From: an uncultured Spirochaetota bacterium | Lineage (GTDB): Bacteria > Spirochaetota > Spirochaetia > JAFGXN01 | Direction: 5' to 3' | DNA: 64,000 nucleotides | Assembly: GCA_944388995.1 (NCBI GenBank) | Contig: CALXKN010000009.1 | Location: 16,929-80,928 of the forward strand | Shown: positions 8,368 to 17,170 of the stretch, in pieces | Layout of the letters: each line of letters begins with the position of its first letter | Numbering within the stretch: position 1 is the first letter of the stretch | The notes under the pieces: model-generated | The model's database searches: none | The model's input: the letters and a program-made list of their open reading frames with translations, nothing else | Told to the model about the DNA's origin: nothing | Made by a program: the position numbers and the translations under genes

Positions 8368-9788
8368 CGGTTTATCCCCCTCATGATAATATTATCTCTC
8401 ACGTCTGCCCCCAATTTCTTGGTTAAATCGGAAATCTCTTTCAGCCCGGGCCCGGTATAATCAAGCCCTCTTGTAATCAGCAGCTTTGACGTCATCGCTC
8501 TCCCGTACGACCAGTAATGGCCGACACGCTCGACATAAAACTCATACGCCAGAAACCCGCATCTCCCGCCGACTGACGGCACCTCTCCCGAAACCGTCAT
8601 CACCTCAATATTGCCACCGTACATTTTGTCATTCATACAAAACCACCCTGCGGCTTTCTCCCCGACTTCTTTCATCAGCTCGGATGCCGAAACTCCTTTC
8701 TGCGTTGCCTCATCACGGTTGAAAAACTTCTGCTCGATGTACATCGGCGAAAATCCGTATTTTCCCAAAAGCGTCTCATCCAAATACGCACAGGACCCTT
8801 TCCCCTGATCAATCACCATTGCCTGCTCTTTGGATATAGCACTTCCGGGCAAAACACCCATGAAAAATGTATAAACATCCTCCGACGTTTTTGACAAATC
8901 ATAAGACTTCAGATTCTGACTGTTGACATAAGTCAACGGCAGCCGATTCCATGCACCGAAATCCCAAATCCCCGATTTACGGACCGGAAACGGGCACTCC
9001 CTCAATACCAATACATACACTCCGCGCGCACTGTCAAACTCAAGAAACATCTCGTACAACGGAGGTGGAAATAACATTTTCAACGTCTGCCAAAGAGAGT
9101 TTTCTCCCGTTGCATAAAAAGACATCGCCACGGAATATTTGTAATAAATCCCTTTCCCGGCTTGAGAGGTATCGATGTACGTCTTAATAATATGATTGGC
9201 CGTTTGAGAATTCCCGAGTCTGCTTTTGGCCATCACATCAAAAAAGGAATCAATAATAGCACGTATCGAAGATGAAATTTCCTGTCCGACGGAAAAGTTT
9301 TGCGCAAGCTTTTCAAACAGCTTTTTATTCTCTCCGTCCGAATCCGGAGAAGTCGAAATAATATGCCGGTCAAGAACAAAAGACAATCGCTCAAGCATTC
9401 CGCCGACAGAATAGCCTGACAATACAATCTTTCGATTGACTCTTCCGCCTTCTCCCATCACCGCATTATAACCGGCTTCCGTAATAATCCCGATAAACTC
9501 AAGCTTTCCGAACTCATAAATCTTGACGATGTCCTGCATCTCGACAAGATCAATTAAAGACTTATCATCTTCGAAAATATCCGGCAAAACCGATATACTG
9601 AAACTTCCGGGAATAGAATCGATTTGCGTCTGAAAAGAATAATCTGTCATCGAAAAACTGACAGGATGCGTAAAGTTTTCGTTCAGATGCTTCCTATCGG
9701 CAGTCAAAAGGCAGATCATTCTTTCGCTTCCCGATTCAAAGCGTTTGATTTCGATATAAGCCTCAGGCGTTCTGACTGTATGTATCAC
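8364..9788 (-). CDS. baseplate hub protein (gp27/gp44/XkdQ-like)
   Basis: I chose a GTG start at 9788, which overlaps the portal-MuF stop (GTGA) and has GGGAGAGG eight bases ahead. The frame is open further upstream (to 9920) only because it runs inside the neighbour. The 474 residues open with a hub-like beta domain: SIPGSFSISVLPD, then MQDIVKIYEFGKLEFIGIIT, typical of the first tube-like domain of hub proteins. A later section contains the hydrolase-like/late-control fold (YVNSQNLKSYDLSKTSED). It should form the trimer that joins tail tube and spike. The spike gene follows with a 4-bp overlap. Confidence 0.75.
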   Translation of the reverse strand: MIHTVRTPEAYIEIKRFESGSERMICLLTADRKHLNENFTHPVSFSMTDYSFQTQIDSIPGSFSISVLPDIFEDDKSLIDLVEMQDIVKIYEFGKLEFIGIITEAGYNAVMGEGGRVNRKIVLSGYSVGGMLERLSFVLDRHIISTSPDSDGENKKLFEKLAQNFSVGQEISSSIRAIIDSFFDVMAKSRLGNSQTANHIIKTYIDTSQAGKGIYYKYSVAMSFYATGENSLWQTLKMLFPPPLYEMFLEFDSARGVYVLVLRECPFPVRKSGIWDFGAWNRLPLTYVNSQNLKSYDLSKTSEDVYTFFMGVLPGSAISKEQAMVIDQGKGSCAYLDETLLGKYGFSPMYIEQKFFNRDEATQKGVSASELMKEVGEKAAGWFCMNDKMYGGNIEVMTVSGEVPSVGGRCGFLAYEFYVERVGHYWSYGRAMTSKLLITRGLDYTGPGLKEISDLTKKLGADVRDNIIMRGINR

Positions 9789-12700
9789 GGATAGAACCTC
9801 TCCCAAATACCCTGACAATTCGGATGGAAAGATTCTGCGGCATACCACATCTGAGATCCTTTTCTTCCGAAATTGCTTTTCCCGTCCCAGATCCAGACAG
9901 AAGCGGTTCCGTCGTCGCACTGATCGTTGTCCATCGGCTTATCGCTCCAGCGGGCTATAACACCGTTTGCGTCGCGACAAAAAGGACAGATATTGGCCGA
10001 GCCTTCATAGCGTTTAAAATAAACAGGCTCCCCATCCGCGACACCGCGCAAACCTTCGCGAATCAGCTCCCGATTCGTTATATTGTTCGACTCGGTTTTG
10101 ACGATGCGCTCATAATTGCGATTAAGATCCCCGAACCAGTCAAAAAGCTCCTGCGATATGGCCCCTTTATCCTTCTTCCCCGTCACTGCCTGATAGTAGA
10201 CTTCCTTTATCTTTTTAACGACGTCGGCACCGACAGAGGATATATAATTGCCGACATTGTCACGCGCAAACTCCAGCCGGTCTATATCCGCTGCACTCAA
10301 ATCGGGAAACGCCTCCTTTAACCGTTTCCAACTCTCCGTTGCCCGGTAAAACCCGACCTTTTTATCAACCGATTCCAATCTTAATTTTTCGATTGCCTCG
10401 CGCGTGTTATTCTTCAAAAGATGAGAGATGATTTTGGCAACGGCAGCATTTTGCATAACAAGCCGCTGATCCTGATCACTCATTTTTCTACCGATGTATT
10501 TCTCTATGGCGTTTATAAGCCGCTGCCAATCACGATTTTTTAACGGCTCTCCCGTTTCCGGAGAGAAAATGACGCGACCGTTTAAAATCAACGGCTCTTC
10601 TTCATTGCCTCTCGCTTTCAACATCGTTTCCGAAACCTCCGGCAGCCCGAGATACCGGCACAATGTTTTGTATATGACATTAAGCGTCATATTAAAATGC
10701 CGGCACAATCCATCCTGTACATCTTCCAACATCTTGTATGCAGGCCGTTCTCCCTCTTTTTCTGCTTTTCCTTTTAACAACACTTGACTTTCTCCCAATT
10801 CGGGAATATGATATTTATGGTTGTTTTCTTGAAGAGCGGAATACGTTTGAAAAGGCTTGGGTACCGGTCGTTCAACATTGAGCGATGACGCCGCCCGCGG
10901 AATCTTCTCCGTTTCAATGACGGGAAGAGAAATACGCCCACGGAGCATGATGGCAGACTTTGACAACCGCCTGTCGACAAACGGTTCCGCGCTTTTGTTT
11001 AATGATTCTGTAAAAACAGAAAGATACAGCATTTTCTGCTTATCTCTAAAATATCTGTTAGAATCCGTTAAAATTACAGAAACAAATCTTTCTTCTCCGT
11101 GAACATTCACTTTTGAAATAAGCTCATAATCCTTATTTTGGGGATTAAATTTATTTTCTCGAATACTGACAACAGCTGTTTTTTCTTTATTCCGATTCTC
11201 TATAATCGCAGGAATAAAAGGCATAACTTCAATTCGTTTGATAACCTCTTTTATATCTCTCTTCTCGTTTCCCTTAAAAAATAAATGACGTTTTATCGGA
11301 TCAGAAAGATAGACTTTCCTTCCGCCTAAAAGTTCACAGAATCCTCGTTTTTTATCATTAAATAACTCTCTTAACCTTTTATATTCTTGATTTCCGATTT
11401 TTACGAAGTTACTTTCATCCACCTTCAACGGCTCAATTCCGTCAATCGGTTTCAATTCGGATGCAACACGTATTCGAAATTGCGTTAAGCTCTCCCCGTC
11501 CTTCTGCTTTGGTATCAAATCTTCCGGATAAACATAACGCCATTGGCCGTCTTTAAAATATTTGTATGCATATTTTTTCCCGACAGATTTTGTGATTGGC
11601 TCTTGACTTTCTCCCGATTCTTGACTATAATTACCATAGTTGCTTGAATCGCAAGTCGCCGTACCGAACGCTGGTTGAAAGAGTACCGGTAATTCGACTG
11701 CTTCAATGCAGGGAATTACCACCGCCTTGGTAAGCAAAGCAGACTTTCGCAACGGTCTGGAGGAACGGGGCTTGCGGTTATCTTTTATTTCATTCGAAAA
11801 TATTGAAATATACAGGATATCATCCTTTTTCGTATCAGACAAGATTACACTAATCGCCAATTCTTTATTACCGATGCTCCCTTTGCCGATAATTTCATAA
11901 TAAGATTCATTTCTCTTTTTTTGGACGTCTATTAACTTTGTATAATCTTTTTCCCCTTGGATAATAGAGGGAATAAAAGGCATAACTCGAATCCGATTAA
12001 TAATTTCATCATTTTCTCTCTCGGCTTTCCCTTTATAATATAAGTGTTTTATCAAATTTGAAGTCATTACAACCCGTCTGTTTCCCAGCGCAGGACAGGT
12101 AATTTTGTTTCTGTTAAACAACTGCATCAGACGCTCATATTCTCTTTTCCCGACCTCCGTAAAGTTTGATCCATCCACATCCAACGGATTAACCCCGGTA
12201 ATCGGTTTCAAATCTTTAGCCAATCTGATTCGTCTCTGCGACCGACTTTCACCTTCCAACGGAGGATCAGGCACCTCATAAACATAACGCCATTGGCCGT
12301 CTTTAAAATATTTGTAAATATACTTGTGACTGCCTCTCTCACTTTTATTGAAATTGTCAGCCGACATCGACTTTTCGAGATTATCTTCACCGTCGGGCTC
12401 ATCCTCTTGCGTGTTTTCGGGAGAGCTGCCCCCTCGCGGTTTGTCCGGCGAAGGATCATCATCATCTCCGCCTTCCTCACCGGTTTCCTCATCATCGACA
12501 ACAGCGCTTTCATCCATTTTTCCGCCCTGCTGCCCTTTGAGAATGACCAGCTGCGGATTAAGCGGAGTATCACACAAAGGATCGTCAATCGGTTTCAAGT
12601 CCTCTTCTGCGCGTAATTCATTGATGCTCATAATCGTTTCAAGGCGCGCTTTTCGGCTTTCGTCTTTCTTGCGAATATCATCAACTTCATACCCTACAAA

Positions 12701-13999
12701 CTCGAAATCGTATTTATCGTCAATCTCATCCAGGATATTCTGCAGATGAGTATCCCAAAAAGAAAGCAAATCACCCAAAATACGGCTCCGGGAATTGACA
12801 ATGCGGGCTTCCGGATTTTCGGGAATAACCGATGTTTGACCGTTCAGGCGGATGCCTAACTCTTCTAAATCAACACCGAAAAGTGCGGCCACACTGGCCC
12901 ACAGCCGGCTTGTCCATTCGCCGAACTCCATATCTTTATTTTTACTTTGGAGAGACAACCACTGAATCGAGCTGCCGTCACTTCCCGACGGAATCAGCGG
13001 TATGCGCCACTTGTCGGCGGGGGACGACATAACCGATACAATGTATTCTTCGAACGCCTCAACCGTTCCCGGATCAGGGTCCCCGTTCAAAAGCAGCATT
13101 CCCCGCGGCAGGTTGTCCGAATCGAAATTGCCCATATTGTACGTAAAGGACTTAATCATTCCGGAAATCAGATCCATCGCCTGCTCAACGTAAGAATAAC
13201 CGTACATCGAATGTTCGATATCACTTCTTGGATTCATAATATCGAACTCAAGATCCTTATCCGTAAAAAAAGCAACGTCATGCATATCGACTTCCTGCAC
13301 GTATTTAACCCTGTCACGCTCCGGAAGCAGCTCATCCTCTTCGCATACCGTTACCTTCGAAATCGTTGCCGGGTCTACCGTCCAAAACGCATACAGCCGC
13401 CCGTCTTTTGTTCTTTGCTTCTCCGTACATATCTGATCAATCGTCAATAAATCACGATTGCCTTTTTTGATGAACGAAATTAAATTGCCGCGGTCTTTAT
13501 TTTTGTCGAACCCGGTATTGAAAAAGAAATCTTCCAACTCACGCATTCTTGCTTTCTCTTCATCGGTCGGAACCTTCGATGAATCTTTCAGGCGGATTTT
13601 AAAACCACGCTCATTATTCCGCGTCGATACCTTACAAAACGGCGCAATAATCCGGTTGGTATGAGTGATGATAATGTTGATCAAAAAGGCTTTTTCGGCA
13701 ACCGCCCGCAAAACCCGATACGAAATATACGTCCCCTGCCGTTTATCGATAACGGTTCTGCCGGCAAAACTTCGAAACGTGTTCAGTGTATTGTTATAAG
13801 CCAAAGAATGCAGTCGTTTAATCTGCCCTCCGACTCCGTCCCCCGGCGTTAAAATCTTTCCGTCGGCAGAAATCGACTTTACAACATCAGATTCAACAAC
13901 CGGGGGCTGCACGGCAACCGCCGTTGTTGTCACCGCAGATGCTTTTTCCGCCGAATCGGATAAATAAATATTTCTCTCTCCGTACCGTTTCTTTATCAT
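9785..13999 (-). CDS. portal protein fused to two BECR-like repeats and a MuF head-morphogenesis domain
   Basis: This protein of 1,404 residues is about twice the size of most portal or MuF proteins. Residues ~50-490 look like a portal protein (TVIDKRQGTYISYRVLRAVA; VDPATISKV; NGQTSVIPENPEARIVNSR). An acidic linker follows (~500-560). Two diverged repeats then begin at ~562 and ~812, each opening with YKYFKDGQWRYVY. Each continues with a helix carrying KHL or RHL plus a basic stretch, then MPFIPxII and beta strands ISVILSD / VSVILTD. That layout resembles the PBECR-type (barnase/EndoU/colicin/RelE-fold) nuclease domains of phage MuF polyproteins; this is inference. The C-terminus (1050-1404) is MuF-like with CPFC at ~1337 and a final HPNCQG, a likely zinc site. 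The start overlaps the terminase stop by 4 bp. Confidence 0.8.
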   Translation of the reverse strand: MIKKRYGERNIYLSDSAEKASAVTTTAVAVQPPVVESDVVKSISADGKILTPGDGVGGQIKRLHSLAYNNTLNTFRSFAGRTVIDKRQGTYISYRVLRAVAEKAFLINIIITHTNRIIAPFCKVSTRNNERGFKIRLKDSSKVPTDEEKARMRELEDFFFNTGFDKNKDRGNLISFIKKGNRDLLTIDQICTEKQRTKDGRLYAFWTVDPATISKVTVCEEDELLPERDRVKYVQEVDMHDVAFFTDKDLEFDIMNPRSDIEHSMYGYSYVEQAMDLISGMIKSFTYNMGNFDSDNLPRGMLLLNGDPDPGTVEAFEEYIVSVMSSPADKWRIPLIPSGSDGSSIQWLSLQSKNKDMEFGEWTSRLWASVAALFGVDLEELGIRLNGQTSVIPENPEARIVNSRSRILGDLLSFWDTHLQNILDEIDDKYDFEFVGYEVDDIRKKDESRKARLETIMSINELRAEEDLKPIDDPLCDTPLNPQLVILKGQQGGKMDESAVVDDEETGEEGGDDDDPSPDKPRGGSSPENTQEDEPDGEDNLEKSMSADNFNKSERGSHKYIYKYFKDGQWRYVYEVPDPPLEGESRSQRRIRLAKDLKPITGVNPLDVDGSNFTEVGKREYERLMQLFNRNKITCPALGNRRVVMTSNLIKHLYYKGKAERENDEIINRIRVMPFIPSIIQGEKDYTKLIDVQKKRNESYYEIIGKGSIGNKELAISVILSDTKKDDILYISIFSNEIKDNRKPRSSRPLRKSALLTKAVVIPCIEAVELPVLFQPAFGTATCDSSNYGNYSQESGESQEPITKSVGKKYAYKYFKDGQWRYVYPEDLIPKQKDGESLTQFRIRVASELKPIDGIEPLKVDESNFVKIGNQEYKRLRELFNDKKRGFCELLGGRKVYLSDPIKRHLFFKGNEKRDIKEVIKRIEVMPFIPAIIENRNKEKTAVVSIRENKFNPQNKDYELISKVNVHGEERFVSVILTDSNRYFRDKQKMLYLSVFTESLNKSAEPFVDRRLSKSAIMLRGRISLPVIETEKIPRAASSLNVERPVPKPFQTYSALQENNHKYHIPELGESQVLLKGKAEKEGERPAYKMLEDVQDGLCRHFNMTLNVIYKTLCRYLGLPEVSETMLKARGNEEEPLILNGRVIFSPETGEPLKNRDWQRLINAIEKYIGRKMSDQDQRLVMQNAAVAKIISHLLKNNTREAIEKLRLESVDKKVGFYRATESWKRLKEAFPDLSAADIDRLEFARDNVGNYISSVGADVVKKIKEVYYQAVTGKKDKGAISQELFDWFGDLNRNYERIVKTESNNITNRELIREGLRGVADGEPVYFKRYEGSANICPFCRDANGVIARWSDKPMDNDQCDDGTASVWIWDGKSNFGRKGSQMWYAAESFHPNCQGIWERFYP
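11528..12316 (-). repeat. pair of exact 39-bp direct repeats inside the portal-MuF gene
   Basis: The same 39 bases occur at 11528-11566 and 12278-12316, 750 bp apart. They encode the YKYFKDGQWRYVY start of the two internal repeats. The rest of the two repeats has diverged strongly at protein and DNA level, so the identity of this patch is unexpected. The region between them is more AT-rich than the portal and MuF parts. Confidence 0.9.
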
Positions 14000-15561
14000 T
14001 TCCCCACTCCTTTGATCATCGCCTGCAGCACAGATTGTGCCGTTCTTGCTTTCTTCATGTAATCATACCCGGGCCGCTTGCCCTCGGACTCATCGTCTTT
14101 AATTCCGGAATAAAACCGGCTGTGCTGATTGACTCTTTTGCTTTCTCCCGCATGACGGGCAAGAGCCATCGCCCAAAAACTGTCCTGGTGACCGTGTATA
14201 TCACGACCTCCGTCAAACCGAAAATGCCCCCCGCTCGTCGGCGTTTTCTGTATCGCGTGAATCTGCCGATGCAGTTCCTGATCCGCCGGCAATTCCCACA
14301 CCCCCAGCTCAAAATCGTGATGAAGATTCATGGCCAAAACCTCCTTCATCTGGTTAGTAAACTCAACCGACTCGATTCTGTCAGAAAACTCCTTTGTCAA
14401 ATAATCAACAACGCCTATTCCCAGCCCCGTACCGTCGATGCACATCCGCACAATCGGAAGAGACTTCATCGCCTTCCTAAGCAAATCAACCTGATCGGGA
14501 ATAGACATCTTTGACAGCTCGACACGAACAAACGCCCGCTTTTTTCCGCCGTGGTTGTGATACAAAAACAGTGACGACTTATCCTTGACTCTGGCCACGT
14601 CATATCCGCCGTATAAAACGCCCATATCGGATTTGTAATTCAAAATCGCCTTGTCGACTGTATCAAAACAGACAACCTCAATACGGGCTTCCTCTTCTTC
14701 ATCATGAAGCATAGATTCTCTCTCTCCCTGATGCCCGGGAGTGTTTTTGTGTATCAATTCCAACGGAAAATAAGAAACCGCCTCGTCAACAAACCGGCAT
14801 TCGTACTCCTGTTGAAACTGATCTTCGTCCATCGACGCATACAAATCCCTGACAATTTCGGATCCGAAACGCATGACACGCTCGATAGTATTCATGGACC
14901 CAGCTTCTCTGACGGCAGTCTCCACATCGACACACAAATCGCGGACAAACCACCACGGAACAGTCATGCGCGTAAACTTGTTATATCGTGCCCTATCGTT
15001 CCATATCTCAGCGAATTTACCGATTAACCCGAGAGGCGTTGATCCGATTTCGACTTTGCCGTTGTTACGCGATATAACCGGCAAGGCAGCCGTATAAATC
15101 AGCTCGGAAAGTCGCACCGGGTAAAACGCAAACTCATCCAGTGCAATATCTCCGCCTTTTCCTCGCGGAGGACGACAGGCCGTCGAAATTAAACGGGAAA
15201 CACTGCCGCCGCCGACATCGGCAAAAGCAATCGACGTTGCGTTGCTGTGCACAATCTTTTTCTTTGCCTGCATCGGTATAGAGTCGTAGAATTGCCTGGC
15301 AAAATTGATTTTTTCGATGGCATCATCCTCATTGTATGAGACAAACTGCTTCGTGTATCCTTTGACATCCGGATCCAGCGCCGTTGCCAATCCTTTCAAC
15401 GCAGTCGAAAACGAAAAGCCGGTTCTCCGGGATTTATTGAGTATCACAAACCGATCTTCGTTCATAATAAATCCTTCCTGCCAAAAGTCCAGATCAATCT
15501 GCGCATCCTTGTATTTGACAAACCCGTAAATATAGCGCAGCAGGTTTTCCCCTCTCCACAT
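13996..15561 (-). CDS. terL: terminase large subunit
   Basis: This 521-residue protein has an ATPase half with a terminase-type Walker A (NKSRRTGFSF, ~41-50), a Walker B GGDIALDEFAF (~136-146) and coupling motif EIGSTPLG. The nuclease half is RNase H-like with YGGYDVARVKDKS and a second acidic site MCIDGTGLGIGVVDYL. It cuts and pumps phage DNA into the prohead through the portal encoded next to it. It overlaps the small-subunit stop by one base and the portal start by four, so the three are one translational unit. Confidence 0.93.
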   Translation of the reverse strand: MWRGENLLRYIYGFVKYKDAQIDLDFWQEGFIMNEDRFVILNKSRRTGFSFSTALKGLATALDPDVKGYTKQFVSYNEDDAIEKINFARQFYDSIPMQAKKKIVHSNATSIAFADVGGGSVSRLISTACRPPRGKGGDIALDEFAFYPVRLSELIYTAALPVISRNNGKVEIGSTPLGLIGKFAEIWNDRARYNKFTRMTVPWWFVRDLCVDVETAVREAGSMNTIERVMRFGSEIVRDLYASMDEDQFQQEYECRFVDEAVSYFPLELIHKNTPGHQGERESMLHDEEEEARIEVVCFDTVDKAILNYKSDMGVLYGGYDVARVKDKSSLFLYHNHGGKKRAFVRVELSKMSIPDQVDLLRKAMKSLPIVRMCIDGTGLGIGVVDYLTKEFSDRIESVEFTNQMKEVLAMNLHHDFELGVWELPADQELHRQIHAIQKTPTSGGHFRFDGGRDIHGHQDSFWAMALARHAGESKRVNQHSRFYSGIKDDESEGKRPGYDYMKKARTAQSVLQAMIKGVGK

Positions 15562-16277
15562 CAGTTTTCCTCCTGCCGCGCCCCCGCCGTCTCTCCGCCG
15601 CGCTCAATCCAATCCGCCTGTGCCGATAATTCCCCCCGCTCTTCCAGCCGCTTTATTTTAACTTCAACGCCTTTTCCCGCAATATCCTGGATAACTTTGA
15701 TATCAACCGTATCCGCCACGTTATCCGGCTTGATGATATTCATATATTTCGTCAGCATATCAAGTGCTTTCACTCTGTCGGAAAGGATATACACCGCTTC
15801 CTCGCCGGTATTCTTTTTGACTCCGTCAATACAAACCCGCTCTTCCGGCGGAATCTTTGACAAAGGTTTCATTCTCCCTTTGTCATCAAAGAAATTGGCC
15901 AAATCATAAAAAGCCCGATGAATATTTGTTTTGATGATTTTGTAATGGAGTGACTCTTTATAATCTTTGAGAGCCTCTTCGAGATAGGCCTTAATGGCCT
16001 GCTGAATATGAGGCCGGCATTTCATATCGTAACCCGATTGCGCCGCCTTGTAGTCTCCCTCTTTCCCCTCGGGACAGGACGGTTCGGCAGCCCTGTATGC
16101 TTTTGCCGCGTTAAATCCGTTTGAACAATAAGCGCAAACGAAAATCTTCTCCTTCATCGTCAAAGACGAATCAGAGATCTTAAAGACCTCGACATTTTCA
16201 ACCAAAGAGACTTGAGACTGTTTTCTGACTTTTTTTGACGGTTTATCGGGCTGCGGACCGGCTGTCTTTTTGCTCAT
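15561..16277 (-). CDS. terS: terminase small subunit
   Basis: The ATG at 16277 is preferred (GGGAGCGGGAAG ahead), giving 238 residues; an ATG at 16298 lacks a site. After a basic N-terminal tail there is a helix-turn-helix segment typical of small terminases: LTMKEKIFVCAYCSNGFNAAKAYRAA, in which the family rule is 'extra helix, then xNATKAAxxA'. Helices follow (HIQQAIKAYLEEALKD), then a DNA-damage/central oligomerisation region with DLANFFDDKGR. It should bind the packaging site and load the large subunit encoded next to it. Confidence 0.85.
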   Translation of the reverse strand: MSKKTAGPQPDKPSKKVRKQSQVSLVENVEVFKISDSSLTMKEKIFVCAYCSNGFNAAKAYRAAEPSCPEGKEGDYKAAQSGYDMKCRPHIQQAIKAYLEEALKDYKESLHYKIIKTNIHRAFYDLANFFDDKGRMKPLSKIPPEERVCIDGVKKNTGEEAVYILSDRVKALDMLTKYMNIIKPDNVADTVDIKVIQDIAGKGVEVKIKRLEERGELSAQADWIERGGETAGARQEEN

Positions 16278-16449
16278 CTTCCCGCTCCCGGCAGACATGG
16301 AGTCTGTACCCCGAATGCCGTCTGCCCATCTCCGAAATAATTACAGTCTTTTCCGGCTCGCAATCATAAACGGAATCTCCGTAAACCGACGGAATACAAC
16401 GAATCTTCGCCCCGCACTCAGGGCAAATATTGGCCAATAATCCGGACAT
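16243..16449 (-). CDS. small zinc-ribbon-like phage protein
   Basis: The start ATG 16449 has GAGGAG six bases ahead. The 68-residue product opens MSGLLANICPECGAKIRC, with a CxxC pair plus another Cys, and later has HVC. Only one clean CxxC knuckle is visible, so a metal site is uncertain. It overlaps both the gene before it and the terminase small subunit and is therefore part of the packaging operon. No function known to me. Confidence 0.6.
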   Translation of the reverse strand: MSGLLANICPECGAKIRCIPSVYGDSVYDCEPEKTVIISEMGRRHSGYRLHVCREREDEQKDSRSAAR

Positions 16450-16457
16450 ACGGCTCC

Positions 16458-16634
16458 TCACAACTGCGGCTTTGCGCCGACTTTATCCAGCTCGGACGGT
16501 ACGATTGTTTGATTCATTCGGATGCGCATGACTTCACCGTTCGAATACGACAATTCGACACCGCCGCAAAATCCGGACTGCGCCAATTTCGATAAAAACT
16601 GATTAATTTGAGTTTCGGTCTTTTTAACAGGCAA
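16458..16634 (-). CDS. small phage protein, first gene of the late operon
   Basis: The best start is TTG 16634, with GGTGGGGG five bases ahead; a GTG at 16646 is possible but has no site. The 58-residue product contains a beta-hairpin pattern GGVELSYSNGEVMRIRMNQT that is common in short proteins next to phage terminase genes. No function is known to me. Its ribosome site is inside the hairpin at 16634-16669, which could limit its translation. Confidence 0.5.
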   Translation of the reverse strand: MPVKKTETQINQFLSKLAQSGFCGGVELSYSNGEVMRIRMNQTIVPSELDKVGAKPQL

Positions 16635-16669
16635 TGCATCCCCCACCCCGAATGAAGGTGGGCATGCAT
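16634..16669 (-). promoter_or_regulatory. leader hairpin of the late operon that buries a ribosome binding site
   Basis: Outer arms ATGCAT (16634-16639 and 16664-16669) and inner arms CCCACC (16642-16647) / GGTGGG (16657-16662) form a long hairpin with a small bulge. On the minus strand the inner arm is the Shine-Dalgarno of the first late gene. There is no T-run, so it is not an ordinary terminator. Confidence 0.55.
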
Positions 16670-16705
16670 CAACGGGAAAATGTATGGTATTTAATTTATA
16701 TGTGT

Positions 16706-16734
16706 AGTATAAGGCATAAATCCAACTAAATCAA
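16706..16734 (-). promoter_or_regulatory. promoter for the packaging/late operon
   Basis: Minus strand: TTGATT (16734-16729), 17 bp, TATACT (16711-16706), about 70 bp before the first late gene. The genes from 16634 to the tail region are tightly coupled and have no other obvious promoter until the moron island, so this is the best late promoter. Confidence 0.65.
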
Positions 16735-16750
16735 TATCTGACGCTATATC

Positions 16751-17062
16751 TTAGCGGATTTTTTGAAATCCTGCTATAGTATACTTCTTATCATTGTCTA
16801 TATGATCTTTAAGTTCCTGACATTTCATTTGAACCTGAATTTCGTCTTGAAACTCAAATGTCAAAATAGTGGCATCGTTTCTGCGAATTAGTAATTCTTT
16901 TGGATACTTACAACCGCAAATCACCTCTATTACGTTAACGTAATGCACTTGATCAGTGTTCCCGCGTCCATCCTGATATTCAAAAAACATTTTTTTATCT
17001 TTATTCGGACACGGAGCATTAGCTACTATTCTTCTTATTGCTTCATTCAATTTTTCATCCAT
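16751..17062 (-). CDS. hypothetical 103-residue protein
   Basis: It starts MDEKLNEAIRRIVANAP and ends TIAGFQKIR. It has three Cys (APCPNK, EVICGCKYPK) and an alternating strand pattern (VHYVNVIEVI; ELLIRRNDATILTFEFQD). It has no family that I recognise. It stands alone between the replication initiator and the late promoter. The 108-bp gap before it (17063-17170) is AT-rich and may hold its promoter. Confidence 0.6.
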   Translation of the reverse strand: MDEKLNEAIRRIVANAPCPNKDKKMFFEYQDGRGNTDQVHYVNVIEVICGCKYPKELLIRRNDATILTFEFQDEIQVQMKCQELKDHIDNDKKYTIAGFQKIR

Positions 17063-17170
17063 GGTTTTATTTTATCATAAGATAACCAATCCGTTAATGT
17101 TTTTAACAAATAATTTATATAAAAATACTTTATTTTGACTTTAACCTATTGAACACACCTCTGTGAAAAC

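Noticed and set aside
12208..12749. Three frames of 107-133 residues across the acidic linker of the portal-MuF gene
   Set aside because: Low-complexity shadows of the Asp/Glu/Gly-rich linker.
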